From Chlorocebus sabaeus (taxonomy: Eukaryota; Chordata; Mammalia; Primates; Cercopithecidae): a stretch of 64,000 nucleotides of DNA. Positions within the stretch are counted from its first letter, which is position 1, and each line of letters begins with the position of its first letter. The notes under the pieces were generated by a model. It did no database searches, was not told the origin of the DNA, and saw only the letters and a list, made by a program, of their open reading frames with translations. The DNA is taken from positions 4,961,501-5,025,500 of the forward strand of contig NC_132904.1 of assembly GCF_047675955.1 (NCBI RefSeq), written 5' to 3'. Below are positions 12,190 to 22,250 of the stretch, piece by piece. The position numbers and the translations under genes were made by a program.

Positions 12190-13148
12190 CAATTACACAC
12201 ACACATACACACACACACACACAGGTTTCCATATGCAGTGCACACACACATATGGGTTTCTACATGGAGTGCACACACACACACACACACAGATTTCCAT
12301 ACCCAGTGCACACACACACAGGTTTCCATATGAAGTGCACACACACACACACAGGTTTCCATACGCAGTGCACACACACACAGGTTTCCATATGACGTGC
12401 ACACACACACACAGTTTCCATACGCAGTGCACACACACACAGGTTTCCATATGAAGTGCACACACACATACGGGTTTCCGCATGGAGTGCGCGCGCACAC
12501 ACACACACACACACAGGTTTCCATACACAGTGCACACACACACAGGTTTCCATATGAAGTGCACACACACACACACACACACACAGGTTTCCATACGCAG
12601 TGCACACACACACAGGTTTCCATATGAAGTGCACACACACATACGGGTTTCCGCATGGAGTGCGCGCGCGCACACACACACACACACAGGTTTCCATACA
12701 CAGTGCACACACACACAGGTGTCCATATGAAGTGCACACACACATACGGGTTTCCGCATGGAGTGCGCGCGCACACACACACACACACACGTTTCCATAC
12801 ACAGTGCACACACACACGTTTCCATATGAAGTGCACACACACATACGGGTTTCCACATGGAGTGCACACACACACACACACACAGGTTTCCATACACAGT
12901 GCACACACAGGTTTCCACACGCAGTGCACACACACACAGGTTTCCACGTGGAGTGCGCGCGCACACACACAGAGGTTTCCACACGCAGTGCACACACACA
13001 GAGGTTTCCACATGCAGTGCACACACACAGAGGTTTCCACATGCAGTGCATACACACAGAGGTTTCCACACGCAGTGCACACACACAGAGGTTTCCACAT
13101 GCAGTGCACACACACAGGTTTCCACGTGGAGTGCACATACGCACACAC
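12190..13148. repeat. CA-linked minisatellite, about 29 units
   Basis: Each unit is a conserved 18-bp core of the type 'aggtttccatacgcagtg' joined by a variable CA run; unit length is about 28-43 bp. I count 29 cores. Core variants recur in order: 'atacacagtg', 'atatgaagtg' and 'gcatggagtgcgcgcg' succeed one another several times in the middle, giving a rough three-unit higher-order repeat of ~100 bp, while the last six units are nearly uniform at ~29 bp ('gaggtttccacatgcagtg'). The alternating purine-pyrimidine CA and CG runs can adopt Z-DNA. All three minus frames stay open for ~300-360 codons, simply because the unit lacks stop triplets. Confidence 0.97.
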
Positions 13149-13821
13149 CAGTCTCTAGTGTACGGATGAAATCCCCTTTTCTCGTGTCTGAGTTCTTTGT
13201 TTGCTCTTAGCCAATGTGAGTTGCTCTGCAGACACCTTTGAGGTGGGCACTAGCAGGCCCTGCTGGAAACAGTTTCAGCCGAGGGACTTGACCCCGCTGT
13301 CCTTACTGAGTTCATCTGTCTGAACAAGTGGGGCCTGTTCCCCGCACTGAGGTCTGTCTTTGTGTGGAGTATTTTGCGACGTGACCAGGTGTAGCTCATG
13401 ATGGGCGAGCAAGGTGGTTATGTGATGGGCGAGGTCTGCCGGGGGACATGCCAGCCACCTTAAGGGCTGGGGTTGTGATTGGAGGGCATGGAGGGGCCCT
13501 CGAGGAAGGGCTGAGGAAATACCAGCTGCATGACCCGCAGGTTGCAGGGACAGGTGGACATTCTTGACATTTCCAAGAGCTGCACAAACCCTTGGGCAGC
13601 CTGGGGTCATGGATGGGTGTGCTCCAGCTGGAAGCAGCTCAGCCTGGGACCACAACACTGGGTCTGGGGTCTCCAGTCTCCAGGGTGCAAGTCCAGCCCT
13701 AAGGGCCAGGTGTGTGGCCACTGTCCTTTCTACTCTTAAGAACTTTCACCAGTCAAAATATTTGATTCTTCAAATTTTATGCATATAGGCATTGGATAAA
13801 GTTCTAACAGTTCAAACATTT
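13149..13821. other. Single-copy interval
   Basis: No repeat or gene recognised. A minus-strand frame of 148 codons at 13275-13721 overlaps plus-strand frames and shows no domain. Confidence 0.4.
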
Positions 13822-14118
13822 GGCTGGGCATGATGGCTCACACCTGTAATCCCAGCACTTTGGGAGGCCAAGGCGGGCAGATCACTTGAGGTCAGGAGTT
13901 CGAGACCAGTCTGACCAGCATGGTGAAACCCTGTACCTACTAAAACAATACAAAATTATCTGGGCATGGTGGTGCATGCCTGTAATCCCAGCTAGTTGGG
14001 AGGCTGAGGCAGGAGAATCACTTGAACCTGGGAGACGGAGGTTGCAGTGAGCCGCCATTGCACTCTCACCTGGGCAACAAGAGAAAAACTCCATCTCAAA
14101 AAAAACAAAAACAAAAAC
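13822..14118 (+). mobile_element. Full-length AluS/J-like element
   Basis: Start 'ggctgggcatgatggctcac', A-rich tail 'aaaaaacaaaaacaaaaac'. Target duplication 'ttcaaacattt' on the left and 'ttcaaacgttt' on the right (one C/T-type change) brackets the element. Confidence 0.95.
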
Positions 14119-14389
14119 CTTCAAACGTTTTACAAAGTCAATCAACACAAAATTACTGCCCAAGTAGCCCTTGTTTGTCTCAAAAGATCAGAAAACAAAG
14201 TGAGCAGAAGGACAGCAACTGGAATCACAGCACACACAGGTGGGCCGCCTTCACCTGGGGGCTTGGCATCCAGGTTCTTTGCAGAAAGATATGTATTTCC
14301 TTCAAAAAGTGAGATAATTCAATATGCATTTTTTGTAAGATGTATTATTTTTAAAAAGTTAATCATCCTTAGTTTAGAATGTTTATTTT

Positions 14390-15737
14390 CATTGCTTAAA
14401 ATTTTATTTTTAATTGACAAATAATCATTGCAGATGTATTTATGGGATACAATGTGATGTTTTGATATGTTTACAGGGTAGAATGAATAAATCAGGCTAA
14501 TTGACAAATTCATAACCTCATATACTTACTGCCTTTTTGTGATGAAAACATTTAAAACCAACTCTTTTGGTAGTTTTGGAATATCCAGTGCATGATTAGT
14601 TATTATAGTCCCCATTCTATGTAATCCATCGCTAAAGCTTACTCCTGCCTGATGAAAACTGTATGGCCTCTGATCAACACCTTTCCTTGCCTCATCTATG
14701 CCCCATCGGCCCCCAGCCTCTGGTACTCACCGTTCTACCCTCTGCTTCTATGAATTCAACGTTGTTTTTTTCCCCAAGACAGAGTCTTGCTCTGTCGTCC
14801 AGGCTGAAGTGCAGTGAAGTGATCTTGGCTCACTGCAACCTCCACCTCCTGGGTTCAAGCGATTCTCCTGCCTCAGCCTCCCAAGTAGCTGGGATTACAG
14901 GTGCCCACCACCACATCCAGCTAATTTTTGTATTTTTAGTAGAGACAGGATTTCACGATGTTGGCCAGGCTGGTCTCAAACTCCTGACCTCATGATCCTC
15001 CCGCCTCAGCCTTCCAAAGTGCTGGGATTACAGGCGTGAGCCACTGCTCCCGGCCGAATTCAACTTTTTTAGATTCCACATATAAGGTCATGTTGTATTT
15101 GTACTTGTCATTGTGTGCCTGGCTTATTTCACTCAGCATAACGTCCTCCTGGTTCATCCATGTCGTCACAAATGTCAGGATTTCCTTCTTTTTAAAGGAT
15201 GCGTAGTATTCGGTGGTGTATATGTATCACAGTGTCTTTATCCATTCATCTGATGATGAACATCCAGGTTGCTGCTGTATCGTAGCTGTTGTGAATAGTG
15301 CTGCAATGAACTATTCACAATGAATAGTGCAAACACCTCTCCAACATACGGATTTCAATTCCCATGGGTATCTGTCCAGAAGTGGGATTGTGGATCACTT
15401 GCTTGTTCTGTTTTCAGTTGTTTGAGGAACCGCCATACGGCTTTCCAAAATGGCTGTGCTAATTTACATTAGCACCGTGCATAAGACTTCCCTTTTCTTC
15501 ACCTCCTCACCAGCACTTGTTATCTGTCGTCTTTCTGATAATCGCCATTCTAACAGGTGTAGGGTGGTATCTCGTTGTGATTTTAATGTGTGTTTCCCCG
15601 GTTGTTAGTAATGATGATCATTTTTTCCATGTATCTGTTGGTCATTTGTATGTCATTTTTTTTTTAGAAGTGTCTGTCTAGGTCCTTTGTTTATTTATTT
15701 ATTTATTTTTGCTTTCGTTGCTTGTGTTTTGGGGGTC
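14390..15737 (-). mobile_element. Antisense L1 3' part (L1MA/MB-like)
   Basis: The left end is the reverse complement of an L1 3' UTR with A-tail ('aaaattttatttttaattga', 'ggatacaatgtgatg'). Further right come ORF2-derived words in reverse: 'cacatataaggtcatg', 'cttatttcactcagcataa', 'tggatcacttgcttg', 'cttgtgttttgggggtc'. It is interrupted by an Alu (14762-15055) and carries a small palindromic insertion at 15289-15330. No intact ORF2 frame. Confidence 0.85.
14762..15055 (-). mobile_element. Alu, antisense, inside L1
   Basis: Reverse-complement Alu from 'ccccaagacagagtcttgct' to 'ccactgctcccggcc'. The 9-bp direct repeat 'gaattcaac' at 14752-14760 and 15056-15064 is the target duplication within L1 text. 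Confidence 0.95.
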
Positions 15738-16152
15738 TAGAACATCTTTAGATTCACAAAAAAACTAAACAGAGAGTACAGAGTGCTCCTATGTAACTCC
15801 CTCTGAAGCACACAGTTCCCCCATTATTAACATCATGCATTTCTGTGGTACATTTATTTCAATTAGTGAACCAGTATTGATAGATTATTATTAACTAACG
15901 TCTGTAGTTCACATTCAGTTTTATTCTTGGTGCTGTGCATTCAGTGGGTTCAGAGCATAATGTGCTGTGTCCACCTTTACAGTATCACACAGAATTGGTT
16001 CACTGCCCTAAAAATTCCCTGTGCTCTGTCCACCTCATCATCCCTTCTAACCCCCAGACTCTGGCAGCCAGTGATCTAGTAATTCTCTGTGGTTTTGCAT
16101 TTTCCTAAAAGTCAGCTAATTGGAGTCATACATTTACTTAATAGTATACAAT

Positions 16153-16443
16153 GGGCTGGGCATAGTGGCTCATGCCTGTAATCCCAGCACTTTGGGAGGC
16201 TGAGGTGGGTGGATCTCCTGAGGTCAGGAGTTCAACACCAGCCTGACCAACATGGTGAAACCCCATCTCTACTAAAAATAAAAATAAAAAAATAAAAAAG
16301 GCATGGTGACCCCATTCCTACTCAGGAGGCTGAGGCAGGAGAATCATTTGAACCTGGCAGGTGGAGGTTGCAGTGAGCCGAGACTGCATCATTGCACTCC
16401 GGCCTGGGCAACAAGAATGAAACTCTGTATCAACAACAACAAC
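16153..16443 (+). mobile_element. AluS-like element with shortened middle
   Basis: Start 'gggctgggcatagtggctc'. The central A-rich linker is expanded ('aaaataaaaataaaaaaata') and part of the start of the right arm is lost before 'actcaggaggctgaggcagg'. The tail has become (CAA)n and passes into a TA/TG repeat. Flanks 'gtatacaatg' (16143-16152) and 'gtatacacaatg' (16488-16499) fit a target duplication. Confidence 0.92.
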
Positions 16444-16488
16444 AAATATATATATATGTGTATATATATGTGTGTGTGTGTGTGTGTG
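16444..16488. repeat. (TA)n(TG)n microsatellite at an Alu tail
   Basis: 'atatatatatatgtgtat' followed by nine TG units. It sits between the Alu tail and its right target duplication, so it grew from the tail after insertion. Confidence 0.95.
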
Positions 16489-16876
16489 TATACACAATGA
16501 ACATGTCTACATGTCAAAAAAATCCATCTACTTGATCACTTTAAATGGATTCATAGTTTTCCCTGGAATAGATATATCCCAACATATTTAACCAATATAT
16601 TGGAGCTGTTTTCTCATTTTTCTACTTTAAATAATCCCTCCATGATGATCATTCCGCCATGATGATCTTGGACATTCATCTTTGCGTGTCGTCTGCTCAT
16701 TTCCTTAGGATAAATTCCCAGAGGGGGAAGTTCTAAATCAAAGGGCAGACCTGCACATTTGGGAGGTTTCGGGTAGAGGCAGTCAAGAGCCTACCAGGGC
16801 AGGTGGACCACATGCTCCTACATGAGTCTACACCTGCTCCAACGTGAGTCTATGCTGTATGAGTGCACGTTTATGT

Positions 16877-17322
16877 CCTGGGGGGCTGTGAGTGTCCTGG
16901 GGCTGTCCTAACAGATGACCACATACCTACAGGCTTAAAGCTGCAGGAATCTCTTCTCTCCCAGTTCTGCTGCCTAGAAACCTGAAATTAAGGTGTCTGC
17001 AGGGAAGCTTCCTTCTGAAGGCTCCAGGAAGGAATCTCCTCCAGGCCTCTCTCCCAACTTCTTGTGGCTGCTGACAGTTCCTGGCATTCTGTGGCTTGTG
17101 GACGCATGACTCTCACCTTTGCCTCCTCTTCCCATGGCCTCCCCCTAGTTTCTCCTCTTCCTAGGACACTTGTCAGGGGATTTAGGGCCCACCCTGTTAA
17201 GCCTGGATGATCTCAACTCTTAGGAGCCTTCACGTCACTGCAAAGGTCCTTTTTCCAAATAAGGTCACATTGCAGGGACCAGGGGTCAGGATGTGGACAT
17301 AGCTTTTAGGGGCCACAGTGCA
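16877..17322 (-). mobile_element. MLT1-type LTR, antisense
   Basis: Reverse MLT1 text: 'gtcctggggctgtcctaaca', 'ctgaaattaaggtgtctgca', 'gatttagggcccaccctg', 'ccaaataaggtcacattgca', 'aggatgtggacatagctttt'. Near-complete solitary LTR, same class as 1078-1482 and 34972-35392. Confidence 0.85.
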
Positions 17323-17769
17323 ACTTATGATGGGCACTACCTCCTTTTAACAGAGAAGGAAGCACCGGCTTAGACAGGATGAGGGACTTCTCAGGCTGCA
17401 CTCCCCGAGAGGTGAGGGTGGACCTCGCACTCCAGGCTCTGGGTACTTGACAAACAACGTGGGTGCTGGTCTCTCCCAGTCACATGGGGCCCCACCATGG
17501 ACTTCCGGAGAGGGCGACCTCAGGACACCGTCTTCAGGTGCCTCATTTCCTAGGAGCCCTCTGATCTTTAATGACAATTTTTTTTTTTTTTTTAATGACA
17601 ATTTAAGAAATGCTGAGAAATCTATTCTTTTTATATTCTACTTATTTCTATTTTTGCCGTAGTCCCGTGATGCCAACCAGTCTTCTGAAGGGAAGACTGA
17701 ACTGGGTTTGTCCAATGGTTGAATGGTTATCAAACGGTGAATGACGGCAGAGTCCTCACGGGCACTTTG
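17323..17769. other. Short single-copy interval
   Basis: No gene. It holds the poly(T) insertion at 17568-17604. Confidence 0.4.
17568..17604 (-). mobile_element. Poly(A)-tail-only retro-insertion (antisense)
   Basis: A pure T run is flanked by the same 14 bp, 'tttaatgacaattt', at 17568-17581 and 17591-17604 (outer T bases overlap the run). The right copy is followed by 'aag', giving 'attt/aa', the L1 endonuclease cleavage pattern for an antisense insertion. This is what an L1-driven insertion looks like when only the tail was copied. Alternative: tandem duplication plus slippage. Confidence 0.65.
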
Positions 17770-17990
17770 GACCATGGGCTGCAGCATGGCCTGGTGGATA
17801 AGCATTTGGGCTCCGTGTGGCCTTGGGTGAGGGATTTAACCTCTTTGAGTCTCAGTTTCTCCATCTGTAAAATAGGGATAATAATATATGTGCCTCCTGG
17901 GCTGTTGAGGGAATTTAACCATACAGTATAGGTGGAGTTCTCAGCACAGCATCTTGCACAGAGCAAAGTCTCATAAATATTTGCTACAGA
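17770..17990 (+). mobile_element. MIR (sense)
   Basis: The tRNA-derived SINE core is clear: 'cttgggtgagggatttaacc', 'tctcagtttctccatctgta', 'aaaatagggataataatat', then 'cagcatcttgcacagagc' and 'ctcataaatatttgct' at the 3' end. Ancient and immobile. Confidence 0.88.
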
Positions 17991-18935
17991 TGAAGGTGAC
18001 TGTTAGACTTTTTGCATTTGCTAACTTATTTATCAATTGCTGCTCCCCTCTTGTTGATCCCTCTGGTCATTGCAATGTGGGGTGGGCCTTTGCCCAAACT
18101 CCCAGCCAGGTCCCTGCTCCAAACACCCAGCCCCCAGCCCCCAGCCCCGCTGCACTGGAACCTCCTTTGCATTTCAAATCTCAGGGCCATGGCTGGTGTA
18201 TCAGGAGGTAGACCTTGAGGATGAAATTTCATTTGCTTCCCTCCTCTGCAACTCTGAGAACTGCCATGATGACACAGAGGCCTTTCAGGGATCACACCTG
18301 GCCCCCCATTTCTTTCCCATTGTAATTGGGCTCCTTTGTCAGCACAGGTCCCATTCTTTGGAGAAAAAGTATGGTTAGGCCCATGGACTCTAGTCCTTCT
18401 TATGTTCCGAGTTCTCTTCATGTCCTGGGTAACAAAGTCAGCAGGTGGACAGGGCTCCCAGAGGACTCACGGGCAGTCTTGATTTGGTTGGGAGGTTCCC
18501 AGTGACTCCAGTGGCTCTTGACTCAGAGGGGCCACCACAACAGGCCCTGAATAGGTGGCAGTGGTGACTGTGCTGGGTCATGATCCATGAAGGCAGTGGG
18601 TCCTGTAAGAAGGGAGACCCTCCCTGGGCCCGACCTGACCCCTGACAGCAAAGGCAAAGAATCCAAGAGGCAACAGCATTGAAAGCTACAAAAGGCACCC
18701 CCACCAGCTGCAGCCCTGCCCCTGACCTGGGAGCAGACCTGGGGTTTCCTTTTTAGGAATAGTAACTCCAGCATCTTCAGGGTATAGGTGGGTCCCCAAA
18801 GAGGTCCAAATATCACAACTAGACCCCAATGAGTGCATGTCAAGATACCTCACTGAGGAAGAAACATCTTGAGGTTTTGGGAAAACGGAACCAAAAGAGG
18901 AAAAACAAAAACATAACAGAGGTAAACGTGGAAGG
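17991..18935. other. Single-copy interval
   Basis: No gene or repeat named. A short C-rich 'cccagcccccagccccc' run lies near 18118-18145. Frames of 100-140 codons on both strands overlap and lack motifs. Confidence 0.4.
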
Positions 18936-19337
18936 ACCATGTGACCAGCAATTCCACTCCTAGGTGTATGCCTGAAAGAGCTTAAAACTGGTGTTGAAAC
19001 AACACATGTACACAAGTGTCCACAGCAGCATTGTTTACAGCAGCCTAAAGGTGGGAACAGTGCAAACGTCCACCAGTGGATGAGCAGATCAACAAAATGT
19101 GTTCTGTCCATAGGATGGAATATTATTCAGCCATGAAAAAGAAATGAAACACTGATACAAGCATACCTCGTTTTATTGTACTTCACTTTATTGTGCTTCA
19201 CAGATGTTGTGTTTCTTATAAATTGAAGGTTTGCCACTCTGGGTAGAGCAAGTCTATTGACTTTTCCCAACAACATGTGCTCAAGTTTGTATCTCCGTGT
19301 CATATTTTGGAAATGATCGTGATATTTCAAACTTATC

Positions 19338-19674
19338 ATGGCCTCTAAGTGTTCAGGCGAAAGGAAGAGTTGCATCCCTCTCACTTTAAATCAAAGGTTA
19401 GAAATGATTAAACTCGGTGGGGAAGGCAGGTTGAAAGCTGAGCTAGGCAGAAAACGAGGCCTCTTACATCAGTTAGCCGAGCTGTGAACACAAGGAAGTT
19501 CTTGAAGGAAATTAAAAGTGCTTCTCCAGTGGACACATGGATGATAAGAAAGTGAACCAGCCATATTGCTGATCTGGAGAGTGTCTGAGTGTTCTGGATA
19601 GATCAAACCAGGCACAACATTCCCTTCAGCCAAAGCCTAACCCAAGGCAAGGCCCTAACTCTCTTCAATCCTTC

Positions 19675-19710
<36 letters not shown>

Positions 19711-21442
19711 TTTTGAGATAGGGTCTAGCCCTGTCACCCAGGCTGGAGTAACAGAGGTAATGCAGTGACTTGATCTTGGCTCACTGCCACCTCCGCCTCC
19801 CAGACTCAATTGATCCTCCCACCTCAGCCTCCTAAGTGTGGTGGCAGCCGTGTGCCACCACACTTGGCTAATTTTTGTGTTTTTTCTAGAGATGATGTTT
19901 CACCATGTTGCCCATGCTGGTCTTGATCTCCTGAGTTCAAGCAATCTACCCACCTTGGCGTCCCAAAGTGCTGGGATTACAGGCATGAGCCACCACACCC
20001 AGCTTTCAATTCTTTGAAGGCTGAGAGATGAGAGGAAGCTGCAGAAGAAAAGAAGGAAACTAGGGGCGGTTGTACATGAGGTTAAGGAAAGAAGCCATCT
20101 TCATAACATAAAAGTGCAAGGTGAAGCAGCAAGTGCTGATGGAGAAGCTGCAGCAAGTTCCCCAGATGATCTCACTGAGATCATTGAGGAAGGTGGCTAC
20201 ACTAAACAACAGGTTTTCAATGTAGACAAAACAGCTTTCTAGAAGATGCCGTCTAGGACCTTCATAGCTAGAGAAGAAGTCAAAGCTTCAAAGGACAGGC
20301 TGACTCTCCTGTTAGAGGCTAATGCAGCTGATGACTTTAAATTGAATCCTACACTCATTTGCCATTCCAAAAATTCTAGAACCCTTAACAATTATGCTAT
20401 ATCTACTCTGTCTGTGCTCTGGAAACCGAATAACAAAGCCTGGATGACAGCATATCTGTTTACAGCATGGTTTACTGAATATTTTAAGGCCACCGTTGAG
20501 ACCTTACTGCTCAGAAAAAACATCCCATTCAAAATATTACTGTTGATTGACGGTGCACCTGGTCATTCAATCATGTGCTCTGGTACAGATGTGCAAGGAG
20601 ATTAATGTTGACATTAATGTAATCATACCTGAAAGCATGACATCCATCCTGTAGCCCATGGATAAAGGAGTCATTTCAACTTTCAAGTCTCATTATTTAA
20701 GAAACATCTAATGCCTCTCACAAGACTATTGCTGCCTTAGATAGTGATTCCTCAGATGGATCTGGGCAAAGTAAATTAAAAACCTTCTGGAAAGGATTCA
20801 TCATTCCAGATGCCATTAAGAACACTCATGATTCATGAGAGAAGGTGAAAATATCAACACTAGCAGGAGTTTAGAAGTTGATTCCAAACCTCATTGATGA
20901 TTTTGAGGCTTTCAAGGCTTCAGTGGAGGAAGTCACTGCAGATGTGGTGGAAACAGCAAGAGAATTAGAATTAGAGGTGGAGCCTGAAGATGGGACCGGG
21001 TTCCTGCAATCTCATGAGAAAACTTAATGAGTGAGGAGTTGCTTCTTGTGGTTGAGCAAAGAAAGTGATTTATCGAGATGGGATTTACTCCTAGTGAAAA
21101 GTCTATGCATATTGTTGGAATGACAACACAGGATTTAGAATATTCCATACATTGAGTGGATAAAGCAGGGCAGAGTTTGAGAGGATTGAATCCAATTTTG
21201 AAAGAATTTCCACTGTGGGTAAAATGCTATCTAACAGCATTGCATGCTACAGAGAAATCTTTCCTGAAAGAGTCAGTCATCAAGGTAGCCAACTTCATTG
21301 TTATCTTATTTTAAGAAATTGCCACAGCCACCCCAGCCTTCAGCAACCACCACCCTGATCAGCCAGCAGCCATCAACATCGAGGCAAGACCCCCTAACCA
21401 GCAAAAAGATTACGACCTGCTGAAGGTTCGGATGATTGTTAG
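19338..21442 (+). pseudogene. Tigger1 transposase pseudogene
   Basis: The original start ATG is at 19338 and begins M-A-S-K-C-S, the usual Tigger1 amino end, leading into a CENP-B-like helix-turn-helix region. An Alu at 19692-20004 breaks the gene. A stop follows 'acagctttctag' near 20239 where a few codons are deleted; downstream 119 codons stay open (20246-20605) and cover the DDE catalytic core, including L-L-I-D-G-A-P-G-H-S with the second catalytic Asp retained (the Gly is usually Asn). More stops and frameshifts follow before the original end at 21442. Related domesticated genes include CENPB, JRK and POGK, but this copy is dead. Confidence 0.92.
19692..20004 (-). mobile_element. Alu antisense inside Tigger1
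   Basis: A T-run of about 24 bases leads into 'gagatagggtctagccctgt' and ends 'ccaccacacccagct'. Flanks 'cttcaatccttc' and 'ttcaattctttg' both match the same Tigger1 site, consistent with a decayed target duplication. It contains a short duplication, 'ggagtaacagaggtaatgca', and is AluJ/S-like. Confidence 0.93.
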
Positions 21443-21485
21443 CACTTTTCAGCGATATTTTAAAATTAAGAGATACATTTTTTAG

Positions 21486-21768
21486 GTCAGGCACGGTGGC
21501 TTATGCCTGTAATCCTAGCATTTTGGGAGGTTGAAGTGGGCAAATCACTTGAGCTCAGGAGTTAGATATCAGCCTGGGCAACGTGATGAAACCCCATCTC
21601 TACGAAAAATACAAAACTTAGCCAGGTTTGGTGGTACACACCTCTAATCCCAGCTACCAGGGAGGCTGAGGCAGGAGAATTGCTTGCACTTGGGAGGTGG
21701 AGGCTGCAGTGAGCCGAGATCACGACAGTGTGCTCCAGCCTGGGCAACAGAGCAAGACATTGTCGAAA
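21486..21768 (+). mobile_element. AluS/J-like element ending Tigger1
   Basis: Start 'ggtcaggcacggtggctta', end 'caacagagcaagacattg', then directly into a GAAA/GGAA tract instead of a plain A-tail. No clean target duplication is visible, because the right flank is L1 and the left is Tigger1. Confidence 0.93.
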
Positions 21769-22005
21769 GGGAAGAAAGGAAGAAAGAAAGAAGGAAAGAA
21801 GGAAAGAAAGAAAAGAAAGAAAAAGAAAAGAAAAGAAAAAAGGAAAGAAAGAATGAAAGAAAGAAAGAAAGAAAGAGAAAGAAGGAAGGAAGGAAAGAGG
21901 GAGGGAGGGAGGGAAGGAAGGAAGGAAGGAAGGAAGGAAGGAAGGAAGGAAGGAAGGAAGGAAGGAAGGAAGGGGAAGGGAAGGGAGGAAGGAAAGAAAG
22001 AAGTT
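21769..22005. repeat. (GAAA)n/(GGAA)n microsatellite
   Basis: About 237 bp of pure plus-strand purine: GAAA-rich to ~21880, then GGAA-rich with 14 or more consecutive GGAA units to ~21975. Probably grew from the Alu tail. It runs into L1 text whose consensus also contains a 'gaaagaag' word. Likely length-variable; GGAA arrays can bind ETS factors, which is not evidence of function here. Confidence 0.97.
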
Positions 22006-22250
22006 AGACACAAAAGACCACATACTGTACAATTCTATTTCTGTGAAATGTTCGGATTAGGCCAATCCGTAGAGACGGAGAGTAGATTGGTGGCCTCCAG
22101 GCTGGGGGTAGGGTGTGTAATTGCTAATGAATGGATGTTTCTGGAAAGGCTGATAAAATGGTTTGAGACTAGACAGTAATTTTTCACTTTAAAATTGTAA
22201 TTTTTATGTCATGTGATTTTCATCTGAATAAAAGAGAGAAAAAAAAATGC

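Larger units (their letters stand above)
15738..16770 (-). mobile_element. Older antisense L1 fragment (L1M4/L1MC-like)
   Basis: A second L1 relic, different from its left neighbour: 'cattattaacatcatgcatt', 'gtggtacattta', 'gattattattaactaacg', 'ttcactgccctaaaaattcc'. The same order of words recurs at 48531-49990, so both are copies of one subfamily. 16500-16770 ('ataaattcccagaggggga') may be a separate old L1 piece. Split by an Alu. Confidence 0.65.
19158..21485 (+). mobile_element. Tigger1 DNA transposon (pogo/TcMar), 3'-truncated
   Basis: The terminal inverted repeat 'caagcatacctcgttttatt' starts right after the TA of the target. The 5' UTR has an internal deletion of a few hundred bp: 'gatatttcaaac' is joined almost directly to the transposase start. 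The coding body follows, interrupted by an antisense Alu (19692-20004). The 3' UTR and right inverted repeat are absent; the element stops at 'agatacattttttag', where another Alu begins. Cut-and-paste element, fossil in primates. Confidence 0.95.
18936..22250 (+). mobile_element. L1 3' end split by Tigger1
   Basis: Left piece 18936-19157 carries 'ccagcaattccactcctagg', 'ggaatattattcagccatga' and stops at 'cactgata'. The right piece resumes at about 22003 with 'agacacaaaagaccacatac', passes 'agtagattggtggcctcc' and ends 'ctgaataaaagagag' with AATAAA at 22227-22232 and an A-tail. About 50-60 bp of L1 expected between the pieces is missing, lost together with the end of Tigger1. Confidence 0.85.

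Noticed and set aside
12072..13148. Three overlapping 290-360-codon Cys-rich minus-strand frames
   Set aside because: All three frames are open at once, the mark of a TG-rich tandem repeat and not of coding DNA.
20246..20605. Functional or domesticated Tigger transposase
   Set aside because: Only 119 codons are open; the upstream part has a stop, a deletion and an Alu, and the downstream part has more stops. It is a dead copy.
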